DNA of 64,000 nt from Deltaproteobacteria bacterium UBA2409 (GCA_002343185.1 DDRT01000001.1:49304-113303), one strand, 5' to 3'; positions 16,442 through 25,280 are shown, counted from the stretch's first letter. Numbers and translations are program-made. Notes: generated by a model not told the origin, from the letters alone.

Positions 16442-16813
16442 ATGAGACTACTTTTAATCTTCCTCCTTGGATGCTCAGCTTCAGAACCCTTTATAAGTCC
16501 ACCTCCTAGCTCATCAGCTGCTCCAACCACCACAACTTCTGTTCCTATAACTTCAGAGCCCGAGAGTGAGCATGCTGAGATCGTCTGGCGAATCACTGAC
16601 ATTAATGTTGATGGGTTTATTATTAAATCAGGAACCTCAAAAGATATGATGGTTTCTGAAGTAAGGCTGCTTCTTTCTGATGTCGAGACTCTTTCTGGAA
16701 ATTACAGATATGTTCTTAAAGATATTCCTAAAGGAGCTCCTATTTTTGTTTCAATAGCATCGTTCAAAGGTTCAGAAGTTTCACCATTCTCTGAGCCAAA
16801 AGAGGTTAGGTAG
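16442..16813 (+). CDS. Small lipoprotein with fibronectin-like domain
   Basis: 123 residues. Lipobox LLGC within MRLLLIFLLGCSASEP, so Cys11 would be lipidated. A Ser/Thr/Pro-rich spacer is followed by a roughly 80-residue beta domain ('AEIVWRITDINVDGFIIKSG' to 'GSEVSPFSEPKEV') that looks like a fibronectin type III sandwich. I prefer ATG at 16442 over the ATG at 16397 because only the shorter form gives a clean lipoprotein signal. It overlaps the converging ATPase gene by 8 nt. Function unknown. Confidence 0.72.
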   Translation: MRLLLIFLLGCSASEPFISPPPSSSAAPTTTTSVPITSEPESEHAEIVWRITDINVDGFIIKSGTSKDMMVSEVRLLLSDVETLSGNYRYVLKDIPKGAPIFVSIASFKGSEVSPFSEPKEVR

Positions 16814-18074
16814 TTTGGCTTTCAATGATTGAAGAGATCTCCCATGCTGGAAGCACGGTAATCTTATGATCATCGATCTTTATTTTCTGCTCTGCATCAT
16901 CACAGGAAATTATATATAAATTTTTGGCATTCAGCTCGTTTGCAGCAGCGATAAGCGCTCTAGTCTCACGAGCTAGTGTGGTCTGCGAGCTTATAGAATA
17001 AGCGACCTGAATTAAGCTAGCCTTACCGGATGATGGAGGAAGATAAAAATCTACTTCGTAGGAAGAATTAGTTTTATATGAGAAAAGTGTTAAATTAGGC
17101 ACAAATCCTCTTCTGACTAATTCAATAAAAACAAAGTTCTCTAGAAGCTTGCCATAATCCCTGCCTCCTGAAAGCTGGTGCGCTGAGTAGAATCCATTAT
17201 CAAAAAGGTAAAACTTTTTCTCAGAATTAACCCTCTCTCTTGCTTTATGTGAATAGTTTTCTAGAGCACAAACTAGATAGCCTGACTCTGCCCAGCTTAA
17301 GAATTTAGATATAGTTGAGTGCGATAGTTGATGATTAATCGCTCGCTCTAGGGATCGAATGCTGCATCTTGAAGCCATATTTGTAAGGGCAAGATATAGA
17401 AGACTTTTAAGCTCACTTACTCTTCTAACTCGATATCTCTGAACTAGATCCTTTAGAATTATAGCATCCCAGAGAGTTTTTAAAAATTCCTTTCCAGAGC
17501 TCCTTCCCGTAACTACAGTTGGGAAACCGCCTGTTGTTAGAAAATCCATAAAAGAGTCGGACTCAGCACTTTTCTTAGTTGCAAGAATATATTCGGAAAA
17601 AGAAAAAGGTAGAAGTTGAAATTCTTTATATCGCCCCGTTAGAGAGGATGAAAGTTCACTGCTAAGCATCTTTGAGTTAGAGCCTGTGATAATTATATTT
17701 TCACCAATTCGATTGAGTCGATTTACTAACTTCTCCCAGTTAGGGAAAAGTTGAATTTCATCGAAAAGTATAATCTTATAACCCGGGTACACCTCTCTTA
17801 GCGCGCCAAGTATTTTTTCTCCATCATAATCAAACTGTAGTTCCTCATCTTCAAAATTAAAATATGCAGCTTCTGAACCTTTCAAAGCCTGAAGGGCAAG
17901 GGTCGATTTTCCAGCTCTCCGTGGCCCCGATATGACTTTTATACTTGGCTCCCTAAGAGAGGCTCTTATTTTCTGCTCTAAGGATCTCTTTACACTAGCA
18001 ACGCGCAATATACGCTCCGCTTCGTTTTTTTGCTTACGAACGATGTTGGCTAGTAATTCATTCATATTGGCCAT
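16806..18074 (-). CDS. AAA_14 ATPase with DUF4143 domain
   Basis: 422 residues. Walker A 'ISGPRRAGKSTLALQ' at about 49-63, Walker B 'KIILFDEIQLFPNW', sensor 'NIIITGSNSKML', then 'LTGRYKEFQLLPFSFSEY', the hallmark of the AAA_14 family. The second half is DUF4143-like with 'FYLFDNGFY' and 'LLENFVFIELVRRG', followed by 'YEVDFYLP'. These proteins are common, often horizontally spread, and have no established function. It is a different family from the ATPase at 6138-7535, though both combine a P-loop domain with a nuclease-like tail. Confidence 0.88.
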   Translation of the reverse strand: MANMNELLANIVRKQKNEAERILRVASVKRSLEQKIRASLREPSIKVISGPRRAGKSTLALQALKGSEAAYFNFEDEELQFDYDGEKILGALREVYPGYKIILFDEIQLFPNWEKLVNRLNRIGENIIITGSNSKMLSSELSSSLTGRYKEFQLLPFSFSEYILATKKSAESDSFMDFLTTGGFPTVVTGRSSGKEFLKTLWDAIILKDLVQRYRVRRVSELKSLLYLALTNMASRCSIRSLERAINHQLSHSTISKFLSWAESGYLVCALENYSHKARERVNSEKKFYLFDNGFYSAHQLSGGRDYGKLLENFVFIELVRRGFVPNLTLFSYKTNSSYEVDFYLPPSSGKASLIQVAYSISSQTTLARETRALIAAANELNAKNLYIISCDDAEQKIKIDDHKITVLPAWEISSIIESQTT

Positions 18075-18155
18075 AGTATCAGAGTATGGCTAATACAGCA
18101 ATTTTATTTTCTGACTATCCCCTACACTAACTCATGCCGGGAAAAACAGAGTTAA

Positions 18156-18175
18156 GGTCTGGTTAAAACCAGACC
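18156..18175. repeat. Perfect 20-bp hairpin
   Basis: GGTCTGGTT-AA-AACCAGACC, arms of 9 bp, between the Hpt gene and the AAA_14 gene (both minus strand). There is no T-run on either side. The arm resembles the CCAGACC/GGTCTGG core of the palindromic element at 47865-48053. Confidence 0.6.
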
Positions 18176-18206
18176 AGAGGTAAGAAGGTCAGTACGAATA
18201 TCGTTT

Positions 18207-18464
18207 TCAAACTCTAAGAAGGTTAGATATCTCTATTAACAATTCATCTAACTCGACATCAAAAGCTGCACCACTTTTTAAGGCTATATCCAGATTTTTG
18301 GCTTTAAGTTCAAGCTCATTGAAACCTAAAAACCCCGCTCCACCTTTTAGTTTATGAACCTTCTCTAAAAGTGTTACTTTTTCAGGATTATTCCGGAATT
18401 CCTGCTTTATAGCTTTTAATTCATTTAAAAAAAGGTGCTTTGCGTGCGCTAATGGGTCATTCAC
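18207..18464 (-). CDS. Hpt (histidine phosphotransfer) domain protein
   Basis: 85 residues, entirely an Hpt four-helix bundle. The phosphorylatable His lies in 'EKVHKLKGGAGFLGF', the classic HxLKGxxxxxG motif. Such stand-alone Hpt proteins relay phosphate between hybrid kinases and response regulators. No kinase or regulator is adjacent, so partners are unknown. Confidence 0.87.
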   Translation of the reverse strand: MNDPLAHAKHLFLNELKAIKQEFRNNPEKVTLLEKVHKLKGGAGFLGFNELELKAKNLDIALKSGAAFDVELDELLIEISNLLRV

Positions 18465-18517
18465 GGTATAATATGATAGACGTAGTTCAGTTTTGAGTAT
18501 AGAAAGATTTAGGGCTA

Positions 18518-18627
18518 ACGAAGCAATTTCTTCTACGGCGTGTTTTGGCTACGCCAAAGCCACGCTCGCCCTACTATGCTCATAGAGTTTTTGAGCTTTA
18601 AAAAGCTCAAAAACGAATGAACGCAGG
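18518..18627. repeat. Dispersed repeat copy 2 plus a 26-bp palindrome
   Basis: 18518-18556 resembles the element at 8001-8045 (TTCTACGGCGTGTTTT shared). It is followed by a palindrome around TTTTTGAGC...GCTCAAAAA (about 18588-18614). This lies between the divergent Hpt and HEAT-like genes, so it may sit in their shared promoter region. The palindrome has T and A runs on both sides and could act as a bidirectional terminator for transcription coming from either direction. Confidence 0.5.
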
Positions 18628-18680
18628 GTTTGATTACCATAATGGCGTAAATGTTAATAATTTTTTAAAGTCTTATTCGT

Positions 18681-19691
18681 ATGAAAAACATCGTTCCAAT
18701 TATAGTATTTATATTAGTAGTCGGTGGAGTTGCGTGGTTTGTAACAAAAGATAAGCCAGAACCAACAACTACCTCACCACAAAAGCAACAAGAAGCAGCA
18801 ATTGAAATCGACTCTGAAGACTTAGATCTAGAGCAAGATGAAGAGTTAATAAAACCAGCAACCCAACTTTATCAAACAGTTGATTCCGCTATTGAAGCAG
18901 TCAAAAAGGGAGCTGCTGATTATGATGATGTTGTTCTTGAGCAATTTACACTTCCTGGTGAGGATTGCACCTGGTGTCCAGATTTTTATACACAGATAAG
19001 ATCAATGATGGCTTCACCTGATATCTCAGAGGATGAGAGAAGTTATTTTGCAGAGCTCTTGTCTATTTCAGGTCGACCAGAAAACTTGGCTGCACTTTTA
19101 AATGCAGCAAGAGGAGCCGGAAACCCTGATGAGGTCAATGCTTACCTTGAAGCGATTGAGCTAACTGTTGGAAATGAAGAGGTGATATCTTTTCTTGGAA
19201 AAGAGGTAGAAAGCGCAAATGATACAATTAAAGAGTCTATTGTTGCAGCAATTACAAATCAGGGAAGTAGAGCTGCTGCTGAGATACTGATTAAAGAATC
19301 TGAGAAAGCTTCAGATTCAGATGATTATTATAATAAAGGAATAGGATTAGGAGAGTTTATTCCTGATAGAGAGGCGATCCCTCCACTTCAAGCGATAGTT
19401 CAAAAAAGAGACCCAAAACTTGCTGGTCTTGCTACAAAAGCACTGGCAAACGCTGGACTTGATGGGCTTAGAATCGTTTTTGATGAGCTTGCTGTGGGTA
19501 AAGATGAGGCAGCAGATAGAGAGATGATTAAAGGCTTGATTGATCATGTAAGCTATGATGAAGAAACTGAAAGTTATCTAAATCAGTTAGTGAGTAAGGG
19601 CACACCTATTCAAAAAGAATTAGCTAATTCAATACTAAATGACTTTAAATTGATGGAAGAAGAATTAGCAGAAGATGAAGAGTCGGAATAG
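18681..19691 (+). CDS. Membrane-anchored HEAT-repeat-like protein
   Basis: 336 residues. N-terminal anchor 'MKNIVPIIVFILVVGGVAWF', an acidic linker, then a CxxC motif (CTWC) at about 97-100. About 200 residues of helical pairs follow, with recurring patterns such as 'AIPPLQAIVQKRDPKLAGLATKALANAG' (HEAT/PBS-like). The C-terminus is very acidic. It is predicted to face the periplasm and bind a partner protein. Specific function unknown; ATG at 18681 fits the anchor. Confidence 0.65.
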   Translation: MKNIVPIIVFILVVGGVAWFVTKDKPEPTTTSPQKQQEAAIEIDSEDLDLEQDEELIKPATQLYQTVDSAIEAVKKGAADYDDVVLEQFTLPGEDCTWCPDFYTQIRSMMASPDISEDERSYFAELLSISGRPENLAALLNAARGAGNPDEVNAYLEAIELTVGNEEVISFLGKEVESANDTIKESIVAAITNQGSRAAAEILIKESEKASDSDDYYNKGIGLGEFIPDREAIPPLQAIVQKRDPKLAGLATKALANAGLDGLRIVFDELAVGKDEAADREMIKGLIDHVSYDEETESYLNQLVSKGTPIQKELANSILNDFKLMEEELAEDEESE

Positions 19692-19773
19692 ATAGTTTAA
19701 TGAGTCAGGCGAATTGTGTGGGGGTCAGGCCTCTCTTAGGGTGCCGCGCCACTACCTACTCCTTAAGTAAAAA

Positions 19774-20334
19774 TTACTGTTTCTTTGGAGCTATTGGCTT
19801 TGGAGGTTTAAATTTGCCACATGCTGGCTTAGCTCCACTTGGCAGATCTACTCCAGCATATCTGCTTGAGTCTAATGCATATTCCTTTGCAAAACGAACT
19901 GAGCATGTTGGTCTAAAAGCATAACACCGAACCCTTTCATTTCTCTTTTTCATTTGCGCAATCAGATAACCAGCCTTCCCGGTTCGATTTGCAAGCTCTA
20001 GAGCATTTTTCGGTAGGTCGTATGTTGCTCTTCCGTTTGGACAGCCTGACCGAGGTATTGCTGTACCTAAGTACTTACCTTTTTTGTTAAATACGGTGAG
20101 CTTGGATCCTGCAAGACCACAGGTCATAGAAAAGTTATAACAGCGATTTTGTCCTTTAGTATATCCAGATACCTTAAGTGGTGCCCCTACTCTACATCGG
20201 TTTGAGATAAACCTTGTATCTGATGGCCTAATGCCTTCCATTCCAGAAAACGGAGTAGCCTTTTTACCACGGCATCTGAACTTTTCAGCTTGTACCGGAA
20301 CAACGATAGTTAATATTAAAAGTAAAACTCGCAT
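19774..20334 (-). CDS. Secreted cysteine-rich protein
   Basis: 186 residues from ATG at 20334 (an in-frame ATG at 20355 would add 7 residues before the signal). Signal peptide MRVLLLILTIVVPVQA, cleavage before Glu. The mature part is basic with eight Cys spread evenly, suggesting disulfides. No known domain recognised. It follows the coiled-coil secreted protein on the same strand with a 56-nt gap; both have the same MRVLL signal start. Confidence 0.6.
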   Translation of the reverse strand: MRVLLLILTIVVPVQAEKFRCRGKKATPFSGMEGIRPSDTRFISNRCRVGAPLKVSGYTKGQNRCYNFSMTCGLAGSKLTVFNKKGKYLGTAIPRSGCPNGRATYDLPKNALELANRTGKAGYLIAQMKKRNERVRCYAFRPTCSVRFAKEYALDSSRYAGVDLPSGAKPACGKFKPPKPIAPKKQ

Positions 20335-20390
20335 CCTTGGGACTTTAGCAAGCAATCAATAAATGGAAAACTGTCTTTGTAGTAGATCTG

Positions 20391-21161
20391 TTATCTACTT
20401 AAGCGTTCAGCATCCTTTATGTCTTTCTCGATAATCTCTCGGATCTGATAAAGGCCTCTTCTTATCTCTGCAAGCTCGCGAAGTGATTTTGCATTGCCTG
20501 CATCAGATCTTAAAGCATCCAAAGATTTTCCGTTACTTGCTACCGTGTTGGTTGATTTAATCTTTACTGCGCCAGCCATAATCGATCCACCCTTAAATAG
20601 AGTGTCTCTCTTTGAAAGGCGTCCCTTTAGACGATTAATCTCTGTAAGAACAGTTCCACGCAATGAAACAAGTGCGGGAGATACTCCCATTTCTTCTGCA
20701 TTGCTTATGGCTGGAGTACGAATCGAGAGCTCTTCTGGGGCTCTCATTGAGGCTCTTAGCGAGGTTATCTCTGACCTTGCTTTAGCTCTCTCTCTTTCTA
20801 GTTCTGCTCTTAATAGCTCAACCTCTTTTCTAGCCTCAGTTATACTGCTTTCAGCTCTGGAAGCTTCAGATGTGCTTCTTTCTAAAACGTTTCTTACGGC
20901 AGCTTGAACTTCAGCATCACATGAAACAGGCTCAGGACAGGTTAAGGTTGGACAACTTTGCTGAGGACAGCTAGTAGCACCTTTGTCTTCAAGTGCTATT
21001 ACTTGCTCTGTAAGCGCATCAACAGTTGTTTCAAGCTCAGCTATGTAATCTATTACCTGATTACCATCAGCATCGGTTCTAAACGCTCTTCCATCAGGAA
21101 GACGCCCTCTTTCTTCAGAGATTACAAAACTTGCTAAGCATAAAATTAATAATACTCTCAT
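20391..21161 (-). CDS. Secreted coiled-coil protein
   Basis: 256 residues. Signal MRVLLILCLASFVIS, then a segment with four Cys (CPQQSCPTLTCPEPVSC) and a long coiled coil (about 85-150) rich in Glu/Arg/Ala heptads, and a second helical part at the C-terminus. The start at 21161 overlaps the upstream KASIII-like stop as ATGA; the longer form from 21188 would bury the signal. Translational coupling to two ketosynthase-like genes is odd for a secreted structural protein and may just reflect compact gene packing. Confidence 0.65.
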   Translation of the reverse strand: MRVLLILCLASFVISEERGRLPDGRAFRTDADGNQVIDYIAELETTVDALTEQVIALEDKGATSCPQQSCPTLTCPEPVSCDAEVQAAVRNVLERSTSEASRAESSITEARKEVELLRAELERERAKARSEITSLRASMRAPEELSIRTPAISNAEEMGVSPALVSLRGTVLTEINRLKGRLSKRDTLFKGGSIMAGAVKIKSTNTVASNGKSLDALRSDAGNAKSLRELAEIRRGLYQIREIIEKDIKDAERLSR

Positions 21162-22138
21162 ACACCCTCCATTAGAACTGAACCCCAAGATAACCCTGCA
21201 CCTACTACAGCCGTTAACACTCTCATTCCTGGTTTAATATCATCCCATCTCATAGCTAACGAAGCTGGAGCCCCAGCGCCAGCCTGGTTTCCAATACATC
21301 TTACGTTATGCCAATGATTTTGTTCAGGGATTTTTCTATTAGTTGTTATCTGCTCAAGCATAGTAGCATTTGCCTGGTGTCCAATAAAAACGTCCTTGCT
21401 CCAGTCTAAGCCAAACTTTTCTTCTGCTCTTTTTATTAATCTTACAGTTTGTCTAACTGAGAAATCTCTAACGGCTCTTCCATCTTGATGGAACCATCCA
21501 AATCTGTCGATCACTACAGCGTTCGATCTTGTTGGATCGGCATCAAACTCCGAATCGATAATTTTAAGTTTTCCTAAATGCTTTGTTGATAAGATACAAG
21601 CAGAAGCACCGTCGCCCCAAATGGCTCCGTCTGATCTGTCATTATAATTTACAACCTGACTAACAGCACTTGTTGTAATTGCAAGCACATACTCAGGTAA
21701 CTCTTTAAAACGTTTTATAAAGTCTATATGAAGTGCAAACACTGGGCAGGCTGTTAAAACCTCAAATGCTGGAATAGAGAGATCTAGGGCTTTAGCAATT
21801 CTCTGTGCCTCGGTTGGGATTATATGATTTGGCCTCACACAATCACAAATAATCATCCCTATCTGGGACGGCGAGATCCCTGCTCTTTCGCACGCCATTG
21901 ATGTTGCCTTTAGTGCAAGTTCAGTAGGTGTTGTTGTCGCAACTTTAAGCCCTTCCTCTGGATCCTGATTTCTAGTTTTCTCAATATATGGGATCGGCAA
22001 ACTAATTACTCGCGATTCAATTCCTATTTTTTCAATAATCCACTGAGCATTAGTCCCAATATCTAAGTCTTCTAAAAACTGATTCGAAAGGGCTATATCT
22101 GAATGACTAAACCCTATACCTAAGATCGATAGAGTCAT
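21158..22138 (-). CDS. KASIII/FabH-like ketoacyl synthase (full catalytic triad)
   Basis: 326 residues, thiolase fold. Catalytic Cys in 'VLTACPVFAL', His in 'DVFIGHQANATMLEQ', Asn in 'RCIGNQAGAGAPASLAMRW', so all three residues of a decarboxylating or acyl-transferring KASIII are present. Paired with a diverged KASIII-like gene just upstream (4-nt overlap). The two share 'SLPIPYI' and flanking positions, indicating an old duplication. Housekeeping FabH usually sits in a fab cluster; none is here, so a specialised condensation (secondary lipid or alkyl compound) is more likely. Substrate unknown. Confidence 0.85.
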   Translation of the reverse strand: MTLSILGIGFSHSDIALSNQFLEDLDIGTNAQWIIEKIGIESRVISLPIPYIEKTRNQDPEEGLKVATTTPTELALKATSMACERAGISPSQIGMIICDCVRPNHIIPTEAQRIAKALDLSIPAFEVLTACPVFALHIDFIKRFKELPEYVLAITTSAVSQVVNYNDRSDGAIWGDGASACILSTKHLGKLKIIDSEFDADPTRSNAVVIDRFGWFHQDGRAVRDFSVRQTVRLIKRAEEKFGLDWSKDVFIGHQANATMLEQITTNRKIPEQNHWHNVRCIGNQAGAGAPASLAMRWDDIKPGMRVLTAVVGAGLSWGSVLMEGV

Positions 22139-22986
22139 GAAACCCTCCTTAGTAAAATCATCCCGGTTCCTCCGCCTCCGCTTTTCTCAAGTACTAAAAC
22201 TTGACTATCAACTGGTACATCAATTTCAGCCAATGTAACAGCTGAATTAGAGCCGAGAAGCTCCCCATGTTTATGAGAAATGACCTCTCCCCATGATGAA
22301 ATCTGTTTTTCTAAAATTGGAGGCGCCACTATTAGCCCATCAAATTTTTGGGGCAGCAAAGGTTCGAATTCTTTTTTTAACTCATCAGAGGTAGGAAGAC
22401 TTTTTATTTTTATTGCGCCAAAAAGATCCTGCTCAATTATAAACTTTGAATTGTGATTAAGTGTATACTCAACCTTCTCAACCTTAAATCCCTGTTCTTT
22501 ATCGGCAGAGATTATACAAGCTCCAGCTCCATCTCCAAAAAGATCCTTCTCGGTTCCTTCACTGAAATCAATAACTTGAGTTATAAGATTTGAAGAAACC
22601 CAAGCTATTAACGATGGAGGATCGCTCCATCTTGTAATAGCAAACAATGAAGCCGAAAGAGCACAACCAATAGCTGTTACATCATAGGAAGGAACCTTTA
22701 ATCCAAGTCGTCCAGCCACTCTTTGACCTTCTGATGGGCAGGTTTCCCACGGGGTAGAAGTGTCACCGATTACATAGGTTACTTCTTCTGTGCTAAGCTT
22801 TGCTTTCTCTAAAGCAGCTCTTAATGCAATCTCTCCAATTTCACTTGGAGAATTTACAGCATGCATGAGTGCATTTTTAATAGGAACATTTTTGGTTTCT
22901 TTAATATAGGGGATAGGCAAGGAGGTAAAACGCTGATCGCCTAGGGGATGATTAGGAAATGCTTTACCAAATCCAAGTATATACAT
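22135..22986 (-). CDS. KASIII-like protein lacking the catalytic His
   Basis: 283 residues, shorter than the usual 320. The Cys region is kept ('AIGCALSASLFA'), but the stretch aligned with the GHQAN motif reads 'LIVAPPILEKQIS', without His. The Asn region is altered ('GSNSAVTLAE'). The gene overlaps its catalytically complete paralogue by 4 nt, so the products may form a heterodimer in which this subunit is structural, as in PqsB/PqsC of Pseudomonas where PqsB is the degenerate partner. That comparison is by analogy only. Confidence 0.78.
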   Translation of the reverse strand: MYILGFGKAFPNHPLGDQRFTSLPIPYIKETKNVPIKNALMHAVNSPSEIGEIALRAALEKAKLSTEEVTYVIGDTSTPWETCPSEGQRVAGRLGLKVPSYDVTAIGCALSASLFAITRWSDPPSLIAWVSSNLITQVIDFSEGTEKDLFGDGAGACIISADKEQGFKVEKVEYTLNHNSKFIIEQDLFGAIKIKSLPTSDELKKEFEPLLPQKFDGLIVAPPILEKQISSWGEVISHKHGELLGSNSAVTLAEIDVPVDSQVLVLEKSGGGGTGMILLRRVS

Positions 22987-23040
22987 CTTTAGGATAATGC
23001 CAGATTTGCAAGAATTCTTCCAATTCCTTAGGGTTTAGGG

Positions 23041-23772
23041 GTGAGAAGATGGTTTATCCCTATAACACTCTGCCTTGTTTGCTTTAGGCTTAGCTACTGG
23101 CAATGGGAGAGGCATCTTGAAAAAGAAGCATTAGTTGGTGTCTTTTCAGCCAGGATTAAAGAAGAGCCAAAAAAGCTCACCACAAACACCCTTCCATTTT
23201 CTAGAGCACTAATTGAGGGTGCGTATGATTTTGAACACGAGGTAGTAGTTAGAAACAGAAGGCTAAATGGGATTGCAGGAGTTTTTCTAATTACACCCCT
23301 AAAAACTCAAGATGGGCTTAATGTTTTAGTAAACCGGGGATTCATACCTCTAATAGCTGATCGCGAGCAGTTTAGAGATAAAAAACAGGTCTCCTTTGTT
23401 GGATTAGTAAAGGAGTCGCAAGGTTCGAGTTGGTTTTCTCTTGCAAGTGGGAAACTTTGGGAAAAAGTTGATGTGGAAGGAATTCAAAAAAATCTTCCCT
23501 ATGATGTTTTACCTTTTTTTATTGAAAGACTAGATGATGCTCCAACAGAGTCAATGATTGTTGCTTCAAGCAGCGGCAGAGAGGATATTTTTAATCTTAC
23601 AAGCGGTCGAACTATTAGGGCAGGCACTGAAGACTTATCTTTGTATCCACTTCCCGCATATAGCACCACCGTTCCTGCTGGAAGACATCTTGGATATGTT
23701 TATGAGTGGATATTTATTGGATTACTGATCTTGGCTATTACATGGTTAATGAGTAGGAGATCGGGTTCTTAG
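23041..23772 (+). CDS. SURF1-family oxidase assembly protein
   Basis: 243 residues with one membrane helix at each end and a periplasmic domain between. Motifs of the family: 'RLSYWQWERHLEK' after helix 1, 'GVFLITPLKTQDGLNVLVNRGFIP', and 'GRHLGYVYEWIFIGLLILA' leading into helix 2. SURF1 helps place heme A in subunit I of aa3-type oxidases, which fits the caa3 genes at 53.6-58.4 kb. The start is GTG, preceded by a weak aggg. Divergent from the KASIII-like pair with a 54-nt gap. Confidence 0.85.
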   Translation: MRRWFIPITLCLVCFRLSYWQWERHLEKEALVGVFSARIKEEPKKLTTNTLPFSRALIEGAYDFEHEVVVRNRRLNGIAGVFLITPLKTQDGLNVLVNRGFIPLIADREQFRDKKQVSFVGLVKESQGSSWFSLASGKLWEKVDVEGIQKNLPYDVLPFFIERLDDAPTESMIVASSSGREDIFNLTSGRTIRAGTEDLSLYPLPAYSTTVPAGRHLGYVYEWIFIGLLILAITWLMSRRSGS

Positions 23773-24030
23773 GGGGTCAGGCCGGGAGGCCCAATGCCAC
23801 TTACATTCAATTCTAAATTATCAGTGCTTGATAACTGATTTTTGAACACAGAGTGCTCAGAGTTTCACAGAGTTATCCAAAACAAACTACTCTGCGTAAC
23901 TCTGAGACCTCTGCGTCCTTAAGTTTTACCAAATTAAATTAAACACTTACGCCATGAAGGTAAGTAACATTGGCCGGGAGGCCTGACCAGGCAGGCAAAT
24001 GCAAGCAGCTGCCTGGTCGCCTATAAGACA
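23773..24030. repeat. Repeat-filled intergenic region (inverted partner at 63878-64000)
   Basis: Begins with GGGGGTCAGGCC, a tag also found at about 19720 and 29725. Bases 23843-23972 are an inverted copy of 63878-64000, about 90% alike by eye, containing AACACAGAGTGCTCAGAGTT and CTCTGCGTAACTCTGAGACC. At its end is a hairpin with arms GACCAGGCA/TGCCTGGTC (23984-24018). The same CACAGAG/CTCTG(C/T)G style of element recurs, more diverged, at 25155-25245. No gene. Confidence 0.75.
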
Positions 24031-25089
24031 CTACCACTGTAGCGCAGCAGCAGCCTGATATTCTGTGACTCTTGTTTCAAAAAAGTTCTTTTCTTTTTGA
24101 AGATCAATCGTCTCGCTCATCCATGGGAATGGGTTTTTCGCTCCAGGATATTGCTGCGGAAGACCGATTCTTTCTAACCTTCTATTAGCAATATATCTTG
24201 TATAGTCTTCAAACATCGGAGCAGTTAGTCCTAAGATTCCTTTTGGTAAGCAATCTGTCGCATATCGGATCTCTAAGTCTACTGCTTGATCGATTAGCTT
24301 GATTATATAGTTTTGGAACTCTTCACTCCAAACATCTGGGTTTTCTTCTTTGATAGTATTAATTAGATCAATTCCAAAATTTAAGTGAATCGTTTCATCT
24401 CTTAAAATGTACTGGAACTGCTCTCCTACTCCTGTCATCTTATTTTGGCGATGCATTGATAGGATCATTGCAAAACCACTATAGAAGAAGATCCCTTCCA
24501 TTATTACGTAGTAACCAATCAAGTTTTCGAGAAACTTTTGAGCCCCTTCAGTTGTTTTTGTATTGAAGTTTGGATCGCAAACAGCAGTAGTTAGCTTCAT
24601 CTCAAACTCATCTTTTGCATGAATCGAGTTGACCTCATTGTACATGTTAAACACTTCACTTTGATCTAAAGAGAGTGACTCAACTATGTAATGAAACGTG
24701 TGCGTATGAACTGCTTCTTCGAATGCTTGTCTTAGAAGGTACTGTCTCGCCTCTGGGTTTGTGATGTGCTTAAAGATTGAAAGGATAATGTTATTTCCAA
24801 CTAAGCTTTCTGCTGTACTGAAGAAACCTAAGTTTCTCATAATAACAAGCCTTTCCCCTTCTGTTAGCTTATCTGATTTCCAAAGCTCGATATCTTTCGC
24901 CATCGGAACTTCAGTAGGTAGCCAGTTATTGTTACAAGCATTTAGATAATGCTCCCACGCCCATTTGTACTTAAGTGGCATTAGCTGATTAACATCAACA
25001 GCGTTGCAGTTTATAAGGCGCTTCTGCGATGCCTTGAATCTCCCATCTTTATTATTCTCATCACCACTATTATCACCAAAGTTTAACAT
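24031..25089 (-). CDS. nrdB: Ribonucleotide reductase beta subunit, class Ic
   Basis: 352 residues. Metal ligands can be placed: Glu94 (in STAESL, where class Ia has Asp), Glu125 and His128 (in FEEAVHTHTF), Glu198 (YVIMEG), Glu232 and His235 (RDETIHLNFG). The position of the radical Tyr holds Phe132. Both substitutions match the Chlamydia trachomatis enzyme, which uses a Mn(IV)/Fe(III) cofactor instead of a tyrosyl radical. The C-terminal tail (QAAAALQW region) would dock on the alpha subunit. Shine-Dalgarno aggaga before ATG at 25089. It follows nrdA on the same strand with a 191-nt gap that holds a repeat. Confidence 0.95.
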   Translation of the reverse strand: MLNFGDNSGDENNKDGRFKASQKRLINCNAVDVNQLMPLKYKWAWEHYLNACNNNWLPTEVPMAKDIELWKSDKLTEGERLVIMRNLGFFSTAESLVGNNIILSIFKHITNPEARQYLLRQAFEEAVHTHTFHYIVESLSLDQSEVFNMYNEVNSIHAKDEFEMKLTTAVCDPNFNTKTTEGAQKFLENLIGYYVIMEGIFFYSGFAMILSMHRQNKMTGVGEQFQYILRDETIHLNFGIDLINTIKEENPDVWSEEFQNYIIKLIDQAVDLEIRYATDCLPKGILGLTAPMFEDYTRYIANRRLERIGLPQQYPGAKNPFPWMSETIDLQKEKNFFETRVTEYQAAAALQW

Positions 25090-25154
25090 ATTCTTCTCCT
25101 AAAAAATTAAATCTACATATTGGGGTGAACGCGCCAACGAAATAGCCGAGAATC

Positions 25155-25245
25155 TTGATAAATTTTTCACCACAGAGGTCGCAGAGTTCCACAGAGGAGT
25201 TGACATTCCTACTCCGCGTACTCTGTGCCTTCTACGTTTTATTTC
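25155..25245. repeat. CACAGAG-type inverted repeat between nrdA and nrdB
   Basis: Sequence from CACCACAGAGGTCGCAGAG to ACTCTGTGCC forms an imperfect palindrome and resembles the elements at 23843-23972 and 63878-64000. It separates nrdA from nrdB and could attenuate or stabilise the transcript, but nothing shows this directly. Confidence 0.55.
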
Positions 25246-25280
25246 CTTATTCAAGCACATCTCCTACTAATCTTTAATCA

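Noticed and set aside
19700..19924. Plus-strand open frame over the 3' end of the Cys-rich secreted protein
   Set aside because: It lies opposite a gene with a clear signal peptide and has no recognisable features or ribosome site.
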